A DNA stretch of 20,736 nt from an uncultured Dehalococcoidia bacterium. Its GTDB lineage: Bacteria; Chloroflexota; Dehalococcoidia; Tepidiformales; Tepidiformaceae. Under the pieces are notes generated by a model that was given only the letters and a program-made list of their open reading frames with translations, had not been told where the DNA came from and searched no databases. The stretch spans positions 1 through 20,736 of the forward strand of contig CALMIW010000401.1 in NCBI GenBank assembly GCA_937864275.1, given 5' to 3'. A program made the position numbers and the translations under genes. How positions within the stretch are numbered: position 1 is the first letter of the stretch; the number at the start of each line of letters is the position of its first letter. Shown one piece after another: positions 14,509 through 20,736 of the stretch.

Positions 14509-15384
14509 GTGACTGACTCAGATGAACGCATGTCGCTGAAGGATGGCGTCCTGACGGGAGCCCTTCGGCGCCCCATCAATCGCGCCGCCACCGTGAAGGG
14601 GAGCATCCACGACGACGAGACGGCCACCAAACTCGGGCTGCGCGGCGGCACCGTCGCTGGCTCGGTCCACATGGACCTGTTCGGCCCGCTCCTCCTCGAG
14701 GCCTTCGGTGAGGCCTGGTGGGAGAAAGGCACGCTCTCCCTCTACTTTGTGAACGCGACCACCGACCGCGAACCGGTGCGCGCCTTCATGGTTCTTCCAC
14801 CTGCCGGCGCGAAGGACGTCCAGGTCGACGTCTGGATCGAACGGGAAGACGGCCTCCGCGTTGCCGAGGGCACCGCCTCTGTCGGCTCTCCCTCCGAACC
14901 CACCGCACTCATGCGAAAGCCGCTCGATCGGTTCGACTCCGGCGACCTCCGCATCCTCAAAGACCTTTCCCCGGGAGACCCGATCGCTGCGACCGAGGGC
15001 ATGGTGACCCAGGAAACCGTCGACCAGCACCTCCGCTTCACCACCGACCCGCTGGATATCTATCGCGAATCGCGGTGGGGCAAGCCGGTGGTCCCGATCA
15101 CCAGCTACATCGGTCTCTTCTTCACGCAGGGCGCCGCACCGGTGCGGCGAAGGCTCCAGGATGTCGTCGGCCTGTTCGGCGCGATCGAGATTCGCAACAT
15201 CAACGGCCCGCTCCTCGTCGGCGAGCCCTACCGCCTCAGCGGGGAGATCGTCGCCCTCGGGCAGAGCCCGAAGACTGAGTACTACTGGTACGAAACGTGG
15301 GCCGACGATGCGAGCGGGAAACGGATCGCCGAACACCGCATGCTTTCGCGCTTCATGAAGGCGTCCAGCCCTCTCTACAAGTAG
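14509..15384 (+). CDS. Hotdog-like (MaoC-type) putative acyl-CoA hydratase/dehydratase, two repeats
   Basis: I place this 291-residue protein in the hotdog/MaoC-like group with moderate confidence. The N-terminal half has IHDDETATKLGLRGGTVAGS followed by VHMDLFGPLLLEAFGEAWW. That resembles the HxD...G..GxVAxG..H helix-and-loop of MaoC-type hydratases and thioesterases. The second half has LSPGDPIAATEGMVTQETVD, WGKPVVPITSYIGLFFTQG and GEIVALGQSPKTEYYWYETW, which looks like a second, degenerate hotdog repeat. The start is GTG with GGAGGG 5 bases upstream; an in-frame ATG at 14530 is the alternative. It is the first gene of the plus-strand set and probably hydrates or dehydrates a CoA intermediate made by the next gene. 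A thioesterase role is also possible. Confidence 0.6.
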   Translation: MTDSDERMSLKDGVLTGALRRPINRAATVKGSIHDDETATKLGLRGGTVAGSVHMDLFGPLLLEAFGEAWWEKGTLSLYFVNATTDREPVRAFMVLPPAGAKDVQVDVWIEREDGLRVAEGTASVGSPSEPTALMRKPLDRFDSGDLRILKDLSPGDPIAATEGMVTQETVDQHLRFTTDPLDIYRESRWGKPVVPITSYIGLFFTQGAAPVRRRLQDVVGLFGAIEIRNINGPLLVGEPYRLSGEIVALGQSPKTEYYWYETWADDASGKRIAEHRMLSRFMKASSPLYK

Positions 15385-15439
15385 CGCCCGGCGCCGTACC
15401 CATCACCCCGCATCCGCACGTTGCGAGAAAGACCCGCCC

Positions 15440-16627
15440 ATGCGTTTCACCGACACTCCCGAACTCGCGCAGTGGCGCGAACGGGTCCGCGCGTTCGTCG
15501 CCCAGAACTGGACGCCCGGCGGCCCCCACGACGAACTCGCGATGCACGGCCCGAACGCCGCGGCATACGAAGAGATCTCGGATAAGACGAAGGACTGGCT
15601 GGACAAGCTCGCGGCGAACTCCTGGATCGCTCCCGCGTGGCCGAAGAAGTACGGCGGCGCCGATATGTCGGTCCTCGAACAGTTCGTCCTGAACCAGGAA
15701 CTGCACGAGGCCGGCGCGCCGACCAGCAGGCCGATGATGAACCTCGTGGGCCCGACGATCATGCTCCACGGCACCGACGACCAGAAAGCCGAACACCTGC
15801 CGCCGCTGCTTCGCGGTGAGGTTCGCTGGTGCCAGGGCTTCAGCGAACCCGGCTCTGGCTCCGACCTCGCCAGTCTGCAGACGCGCGCGGTCCGCGACGG
15901 CGACGACTACATCATCAATGGTCAGAAGATCTGGACATCCGGCGCCCATCGCGCCCAGTGGATGTTCATGATGGCGCGAACCGACCCGAGCGCGCCGAAA
16001 CACCGCGGGATCAGCTACCTCCTCCTCCCGATGAGCTCGCCCGGCATCACCGTCCGTCCGCTGATGAACATGGCCGAAGGGCACTCCTTCAACGAAGTCT
16101 TCTTCGAGGATGTCCGGGTGCCCGTGCGGAACCGCATCGGCGAGGAGAACCGCGGCTGGTACGTCGGCGCCACCACGCTCGACTTCGAACGCTCCAACAT
16201 CTCGCGCGCAATCCACTCTCGGAAATCAGTCGCGAAGCTCGCTCGCTACACGCGCGACCGGGCTGGCGAAGGAAACCCGGTCTCGCCGTCTCACCGCCTG
16301 GAGATCGTCGACCGTGCGATCGAGACGGCCGTCGTCGAGCAACTCTCGTTCGTGATCGTCTCCATCCAGGCGGCGGGAGGCGTCCCCAACAAGGAAGCCT
16401 CGATGTGCAAAATGTTCGGCTCGGAACTGGCCCAGCGCATCGCGCTGACGGAGATGCACGTCACGGGCATGGCCGGCCAGCTCCGCGAGTCCTCGCTGCT
16501 CGCCTCCCACGGCCTCACCCCTGCGATGGCCTATCTCAGCGTCATCCCGCAGACAATCGCCGCCGGCTCCAGCGAGATCCAGCGAAACATCATCGCCACC
16601 CGCGGTCTCGGGCTTCCCCGAGGCTAG
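15440..16627 (+). CDS. Acyl-CoA dehydrogenase family protein
   Basis: This FAD enzyme introduces an alpha,beta double bond into an acyl-CoA. The 395-residue protein has the three expected regions: an N-terminal helical domain (1-127), a beta domain with the FAD signature CQGFSEPGSGSDLASLQT (131-148) and IINGQKIWTSGAH (158-170), and a C-terminal helical domain ending AAGSSEIQRNIIATRGLGL. The catalytic base is probably Glu250 in LDFERSNI, the position used by isovaleryl- and long-chain-type enzymes. The medium-chain-type Glu site near the C-terminus is Ala. This pattern is common in enzymes for branched or cyclic acyl-CoAs. It is 55 bases after the hotdog gene, with only a weak GAGAAAG site, and is probably in the same operon. 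Confidence 0.95.
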   Translation: MRFTDTPELAQWRERVRAFVAQNWTPGGPHDELAMHGPNAAAYEEISDKTKDWLDKLAANSWIAPAWPKKYGGADMSVLEQFVLNQELHEAGAPTSRPMMNLVGPTIMLHGTDDQKAEHLPPLLRGEVRWCQGFSEPGSGSDLASLQTRAVRDGDDYIINGQKIWTSGAHRAQWMFMMARTDPSAPKHRGISYLLLPMSSPGITVRPLMNMAEGHSFNEVFFEDVRVPVRNRIGEENRGWYVGATTLDFERSNISRAIHSRKSVAKLARYTRDRAGEGNPVSPSHRLEIVDRAIETAVVEQLSFVIVSIQAAGGVPNKEASMCKMFGSELAQRIALTEMHVTGMAGQLRESSLLASHGLTPAMAYLSVIPQTIAAGSSEIQRNIIATRGLGLPRG

Positions 16628-16656
16628 ATTCCCGTCCCCATCCAGGAGCAAGTCGA

Positions 16657-17439
16657 ATGGCCTACGAATTCATCGAGATCGAACGCGACGGGGATGTCGG
16701 CATCCTCAAGCTGAACCGGCCCGAACGGCTCAACGCCATGACCAACCAGATGTCCGTCGAGTACAGCGAAGCATTCGCCGAACTCAACGAAGACGGCGCG
16801 GTCGGCGCCATCCTCATCACCGGAAACGGGCGGGCATTCTGTGCCGGAGTCGACATCTCCCGATTCGAAGACAGCATCAGGGAGCGCGACGGAGAAACGA
16901 TCGAGCGCCCGAAGTTCCGCTTCAACTGGGTCGAGTACGCCCTTGGCGCGAAACCGAGCGTGGTCGCCGTCAACGGGGCCTGCATCGGTGCCGGTCTCAC
17001 GCGCGTCCTGCCGTGTGATGTGCGCATCGCCTCGGAACGGGCGACGTTTTCCATCCGCTTCGTCCGCGTCGGGATCGTCCCCGAACTCGCGAGCACGCAC
17101 CTCCTCCCCCAGATCGTCGGGCTTCAGGCAGCTTCCGACCTGGCGCTTTCGGGCCGCACCATCGATGCGCGCGAAGCCGAGCGCATCGGCCTTGTCCTTC
17201 GCACCGTCGCCCACGACGACCTGATGCCCGCGGCGCTGGCTCTCGCGCGCGACTACGCCCAGATCGGTCCGGAGTGCCTCCGCGAAACGAAAGCCCTCCT
17301 CCACGCCAACGCCGTGGAGCAAGATATCCGCCTGGTGATGCAGCGCGAAGGCGAAGCCCTCGCCCGCCGCCGCGGCTCGGCCGAACAGCGCGAGGCCGTC
17401 GCGGCCTTCCGCGAAAAGCGCGAACCGCGCTTCCGATAG
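16657..17439 (+). CDS. Enoyl-CoA hydratase/isomerase (crotonase) family protein
   Basis: The 260-residue protein is a crotonase. The first oxyanion-hole segment is GRAFCAGVDISRF (58-70) and the second is VNGACIGAGLTRVLPCDVRI (105-124), followed by ATFSIRFVRVGIVPELAS. The two glutamates of classical hydratases are absent: the E144-equivalent is Thr115 and the E164-equivalent is Phe135. A glutamate is present instead at residue 143 (VPELAS), the position used by enoyl-CoA isomerases of the VPEAGSS type. It may therefore be an isomerase, a ring-cleaving crotonase or another CoA lyase rather than a simple hydratase. The ATG has AGGAG upstream. The frame is open for a long way upstream, but that part lies inside the dehydrogenase gene. 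The gap to that gene is 29 bases, so the two are co-transcribed. Confidence 0.9.
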   Translation: MAYEFIEIERDGDVGILKLNRPERLNAMTNQMSVEYSEAFAELNEDGAVGAILITGNGRAFCAGVDISRFEDSIRERDGETIERPKFRFNWVEYALGAKPSVVAVNGACIGAGLTRVLPCDVRIASERATFSIRFVRVGIVPELASTHLLPQIVGLQAASDLALSGRTIDAREAERIGLVLRTVAHDDLMPAALALARDYAQIGPECLRETKALLHANAVEQDIRLVMQREGEALARRRGSAEQREAVAAFREKREPRFR

Positions 17440-17461
17440 AGACGGACTGGAGGGGACGCCC

Positions 17462-18739
17462 ATGACAACTGGACCGCTCGCGGGCATCCGCGTACTGGAC
17501 CTCACACAGGTCATCGCCGGCCCGCTCGGCTGCATGCTCCTCTCGGATCTCGGTGCCGAGGTCGTCAAGGTGGAACCCCCGGAGGGCGAACCCTGGCGGC
17601 TTACCGGCCAATTCTTCCCGAACGAGTCGAAAGCGTACCAATCGCTGAACCGCGGCAAGCAATCCCTCGTGCTGGACCTGTCGCAGCCGCAATGCCAGGA
17701 GGTCGTGCGCCGACTCGCACGGACCTGCGACGTCGCCGTCATCAACAGCCGCCCCGATGTCGCCAGGCGCCTCGGCGTCGACTACGAATCGCTGAAAGCC
17801 GAGCGCCCCGACATCATCTACGTGGACAGCACCGCGTTCGGCCGGAAGGGGCCCTGGGCACACCGTCCCGGTTACGACATCGTCGCCCAGGCGGCTTCGG
17901 GGCTGCTCATGCACCGGCTCTGGCTCGATGATCGCGGTTTCCCGGCGCTCTCCGGGCCGGCGGCCCCGGCCGACTTCACCACGGGCTACGCCATCGCCCT
18001 CGGAGTCTGCGCCGCACTCGTCCATCGCGCTGCCACCGGCCGCGGCCAGCTCGTCGAGACGTCGCTCCTGACGAACGCCCTCCTGATCCAGGGCTCGGCC
18101 TTCATGAGCGTCCCCGTCGCCGATGCCGAGCGGCGAGAGTCGTTCCTGTCCGACCTCGAGCGTTCGCGGACCGAGAGCGAGCCATTCGACCAGTTCGTTC
18201 GCCGCCGGAAGGCACTGGCCGAGACCGTCATCGGGTTCGGCATCTACTACCGCGGCTACAAGACCAAGAACGGCGCCCTCACCGTCGGCTGCCTTTCGCC
18301 CGCTACCCGCGAACGAATGCGGACGGCGCTTGGCATCGAGGATCCGCTCGAAGGTAGTTCGGCGAAGAGCGCACCCGAGGAGGCAATTGGCCGCATCGAA
18401 GCCATGTTCGAGTGCCGCACCACCGACGAATGGATGGCGATATTCGACGCGCATGGCGTTCCCGCCAGCCCGGTCTCGTTCGTCGAGGAGTTGCTGGACG
18501 ACCCACAGGTGGTCGCCAATGGCTATGTGGTCGACCTGGAGCATGACCTCACCGGCCCGCAACGCATGGCCGCGCCCCCATGGCAAATGTCGGACAGCCC
18601 CCCGGCCGCCCAGGGCGCCTCGCCGCCCCTCGGTCGCGACACCCGCAAGTGGCTGAAAGAGCTGGGATACGGCGACGACGTCATCGCCGGCCTTGCCGAA
18701 TCAGGCGCCATCGTGCTCGGCCTCGACGACCAACCCTGA
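17462..18739 (+). CDS. CoA-transferase family III (CaiB/BaiF)
   Basis: This enzyme moves CoA between carboxylic acids through an aspartyl-CoA thioester. The 425-residue protein opens with GPLAGIRVLDLTQVIAGPL, then LLSDLGAEVVKVEPPEGEPW, a family-III signature. It continues with NRGKQSLVLDL, GYDIVAQAASGLL and SGPAAPADFTTG, which carries the expected catalytic Asp171, and ends with a C-terminal domain containing WMAIFDAHGVPASPV and DDPQVVANGYVVDLE. The length is normal (about 400-430). GGAGGGG lies 6 bases before the ATG, and the gene follows the crotonase gene by 22 bases. It probably activates an acid product for the dehydrogenase and crotonase steps. The acid and the CoA donor are unknown. 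Confidence 0.95.
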   Translation: MTTGPLAGIRVLDLTQVIAGPLGCMLLSDLGAEVVKVEPPEGEPWRLTGQFFPNESKAYQSLNRGKQSLVLDLSQPQCQEVVRRLARTCDVAVINSRPDVARRLGVDYESLKAERPDIIYVDSTAFGRKGPWAHRPGYDIVAQAASGLLMHRLWLDDRGFPALSGPAAPADFTTGYAIALGVCAALVHRAATGRGQLVETSLLTNALLIQGSAFMSVPVADAERRESFLSDLERSRTESEPFDQFVRRRKALAETVIGFGIYYRGYKTKNGALTVGCLSPATRERMRTALGIEDPLEGSSAKSAPEEAIGRIEAMFECRTTDEWMAIFDAHGVPASPVSFVEELLDDPQVVANGYVVDLEHDLTGPQRMAAPPWQMSDSPPAAQGASPPLGRDTRKWLKELGYGDDVIAGLAESGAIVLGLDDQP

Positions 18740-18835
18740 GTCCCCTGTCCGAGGGCATCACGCTCGGCCGTTTGCCACCCGGGTTGCGTCCGCTGCCTGT
18801 TATCATCGCCCGGCATCACCACAGGGAGCGAACCG

Positions 18836-20044
18836 ATGACGGCACCCGCGGCACGGAAAATCGACCTCTGGAGTTCATCCTCCTTCGCCGGCGGCCACCC
18901 TCGCGAGCAGTATCGCTGGCTGCGCAAGCACGACCCCGTGCACTGGCATGAAGAACCGGGTGGACGCGGCTTTTGGGCGATTACCAGGCACGAGGACGTC
19001 CGCGCCATCTCCCGCGACAGCGTCGCCTTCTCGAACAGCCCGACCATCCTGATGCAGGATGTGCCTCCCGGCAGCGGCGGCGCCGGCGGCAACATGATGC
19101 TGATGATGGACCCGCCCGCCCACACCCGGTACCGGAACCTCGTGAAGCGCGGTTTCACGCCGCATGCCGTCGCTCCCCGAAAGGAATCGATTGAGAAGCT
19201 CGCCCGGCGCATCGTCGATGAGGTCATCGACCGCGGCGAATGCGATTTCGTCGTCGATGTCGCGGGGAAGCTCCCCTCGTACGTCATCGCGGACCTGCTC
19301 GGCATCCCTCTCGAAGACGGCGTGATGTTCTACGACTGGACCGAGATCATTCACTCGGCACCGGATGCAGTCACACCCGCGCTCCGGGGCGAGACCGTGC
19401 AGAAGATGGCGATGTACGCGATGGAGGTCGCCCAGCACAAGCTGAAGCACCCCGCCGACGACCTCTCGACGCAGCTCCTGAACTCCGAAGTCAACGGCGA
19501 CCGCCTCACCATGGCCGACTTCGTCTCGTTCTTCATCCTGCTCATGGATGCCGGCGGCGACACCACCCGCAACCTCGTCGGCGGCGGCATGCAACTGCTC
19601 CTCGAACATCCCGGCCAGCGCGAGCGCCTCGTCGGGAACCTCGATGCCATGCTGCCGAACGCCGTTGAGGAGATGCTCCGCTTCGTTAGCCCCGTCGTCT
19701 ACATGCGCCGGACGCTGACCACCGACGTCGAGATGCGCGGCAAGACTCTGCGGGAGGGCGACAAACTGCTGATGTACTACGGTTCGGCGAACGCAGACGA
19801 GCAAGTCTTCAAAGACGGCGACGCCTTCGACATCACCCGGGACTGCTCCGAACACGTCGCATTCGGCTCTGGCGGGGCCCACTACTGCCTCGGCGCGAAC
19901 TTCGCCCGTCTCGAGATCGAAGCGATGTTCCGCGAAGTGCTGCTCCGGATGAAGGACATCGAGCGCGCCGGCGAGACCACCTGGCTCGCGTCGAACTTCA
20001 TCTCAGGGCCTACGCATCTCCCGGTGCGCTTTCGCGGCGGGGAG
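18836..20044 (+). CDS. Cytochrome P450, CYP125-like (no stop codon at expected end)
   Basis: This heme monooxygenase has all P450 landmarks: MDPPAHTRYRNLVKRGFTP (C-helix, 91-109), the I-helix oxygen-activation motif DAGGDTTRN (238-246), ExxR in EEMLR (278-282) and the heme loop FGSGGAHYCLGANFARLE with ligand Cys351. The one-residue-longer heme loop (Phe at Cys minus 8) and the GAHYCLGAN sequence resemble CYP125-type steroid hydroxylases. The ATG has AGGGAG 8 bases upstream, 97 bases after the CoA-transferase. Homology ends at HLPVRF (near 20032), but there is no in-frame stop. The frame stays open to the window end, antisense to the monooxygenase. The end given here is that of the conserved domain, not a stop codon. 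Stop loss, an indel or a base error would all explain this. Confidence 0.88.
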
Positions 20045-20736
20045 TTTGGAGGCCGGGCAAACGGTCGTCGCGCCCTCAGCGGGCGCCCGCCGGGGCTCTT
20101 TCGCCCTACCCAGCCCGCAACCTTCATAGCCGTTCGCGACCACTTCGTCGCACTTCAGCCGGTAGGGACCAACTCCGCCGACGTACGGCATGAACTGGCG
20201 AGGCTTCCCGGGGACGTTCGCGCCGAGGTACCAGGAATTGCAACTCGGGGCGGTGTACATCGTCCCGTCGGCGACGGTGTTCACGTGCTCGACCCACGCA
20301 TCTTCTGCCTCTGTCGTCGGCTCGATCGTCTCGTCTCCATCGGCCCGCATGTGGGCGAGGCAGTCGCTGATCCAGTCCACGTGCTGCTCGATCGAAACGA
20401 GCATGTTGCTGAGCACGGAAGGGCTGCCCGGGCCGGTGATCGTGAACAGGTTCGGGAACCCCGACGCCATCAACCCGAGGTAGTTGCGCGGGCCGTCGCG
20501 CCACTTCTCGGAAAGCAGCGCTCCCTCGCGTCCCGTGATGTTCATCCGCATGAGTGCGCCGGTCATCGCATCGAATCCCGTCGCGTAGACGATGACGTCG
20601 AATTCGTAGTCGCCGGCGGTCGTCCGGATCCCGGTCTCGGTGACTTCGACGAACGGCTCCTTCCGCAGATCGACGAGCTTCACGTTCGGCCGGTTGAATG
20701 TCGCGAAGGAGTCCTGGTCCACCACGCCGCGCTTGC
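20003..20736 (-). CDS. Baeyer-Villiger-type flavin monooxygenase, C-terminal part (partial)
   Basis: This is the C-terminal 240-odd residues of a class B flavin monooxygenase, cut by the right edge of the window (the visible frame continues upstream as KRG before the GTG at 20725). Family features are EFDVIVYATGFDAMTGALMR, GPRNYLGLMASGFPNLFTI, TGPGSPSVLSNMLVSIEQHV, SWYLGANVPGKPRQFMPYVG and KCDEVVANGYEG. These match cyclohexanone and phenylacetone monooxygenases, which insert oxygen next to a ketone using NADPH and FAD. The FAD and NADPH Rossmann motifs and the FxGxxxHxxxW fingerprint lie outside the window. Homology ends near 20110. The last 35 or so residues (AKEPRRAPAEG onward) look non-native and overlap the P450 3' end. 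It converges on the catabolic cluster and may act in the same pathway. Confidence 0.92.
   Translation of the reverse strand, partial: KRGVVDQDSFATFNRPNVKLVDLRKEPFVEVTETGIRTTAGDYEFDVIVYATGFDAMTGALMRMNITGREGALLSEKWRDGPRNYLGLMASGFPNLFTITGPGSPSVLSNMLVSIEQHVDWISDCLAHMRADGDETIEPTTEAEDAWVEHVNTVADGTMYTAPSCNSWYLGANVPGKPRQFMPYVGGVGPYRLKCDEVVANGYEGCGLGRAKEPRRAPAEGATTVCPASKLPAAKAHREMRRP

Noticed and set aside
15829..16656. Upstream extension of the crotonase frame through the dehydrogenase gene
   Set aside because: The extension is Arg/Pro/His-rich with no homology and lies out of frame inside the dehydrogenase. The ATG at 16657 with AGGAG upstream begins the true crotonase domain.
16997..18586. 529-codon minus-strand open frame opposite the crotonase and CoA-transferase genes
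   Set aside because: No recognisable motifs. It spans two independent, well-supported genes on the other strand.
18740..18835. Possible internal promoter (TTGCGT ... TATCAT) before the P450 gene
   Set aside because: The spacer is only 11 bases. The 96-base gap may still hold a promoter, but this pair does not support one.
18875..19882. 335-codon minus-strand open frame opposite the P450 gene
   Set aside because: Antisense to intact P450 motifs, with no domain or start signal of its own.
1..20736. CRISPR array, tRNA/rRNA, insertion sequence, prophage or toxin-antitoxin system
   Set aside because: No regularly spaced repeats, no cloverleaf or rRNA sequence, no transposase or integrase motifs and no paired terminal repeats were seen.

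Overview
The window is a GC-rich (roughly two-thirds G+C), gene-dense stretch of a bacterial chromosome with GTG/TTG starts, strong GGAGG-type ribosome binding sites and frequent 4-base gene overlaps. The substrate-binding lipoprotein has a twin-arginine plus lipobox leader and an acidic Gly/Asp/Thr linker. Together with the kdp arrangement and the acyl-CoA/P450/Baeyer-Villiger gene set, this suggests an environmental Chloroflexota (Dehalococcoidia/Tepidiforma-like) or an actinobacterium. That taxonomic guess is inference; no rRNA, tRNA or phylogenetic marker is present to fix it.

Region 1 (1-9323, all minus strand) is a potassium-scavenging locus. In transcription order it holds an FMN split-barrel protein, a membrane histidine kinase that matches only the C-terminal half of KdpD, KdpE, a small unknown ORF, a receiver-only response regulator, a 27-residue membrane microprotein, kdpF, kdpA, kdpB, kdpC, and then a gene for the N-terminal sensor half of KdpD, which runs off the left edge. 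KdpD therefore appears to be split into two genes on either side of the pump operon. The genes are tightly packed, with three GTGA stop/start overlaps.

Region 2 (9324-14308, minus strand) holds a LysR-type regulator, then a family-5 solute-binding lipoprotein and two DppB/DppC-type permeases. There is a terminator/attenuator-like hairpin between the binding protein and the permeases. No ABC ATPase gene is present.

Region 3 (14509-20736, plus strand and divergent from lysR) is a probable catabolic cluster: a two-domain hotdog-like protein, an acyl-CoA dehydrogenase, a crotonase-family protein lacking both classical hydratase glutamates, a class III CoA-transferase and a CYP125-like cytochrome P450. 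It meets a convergent Baeyer-Villiger-type flavin monooxygenase, cut by the right edge. A plausible reading is oxygenation of an alicyclic, terpenoid or steroid-like substrate, CoA activation and beta-oxidation-type breakdown, with LysR as the local regulator and the ABC system as a possible importer. The P450 frame has no stop codon at its expected end and stays open antisense to the monooxygenase, so the P450/monooxygenase junction is structurally odd.

I found no rRNA, tRNA, CRISPR array, insertion sequence, phage gene or integration site.
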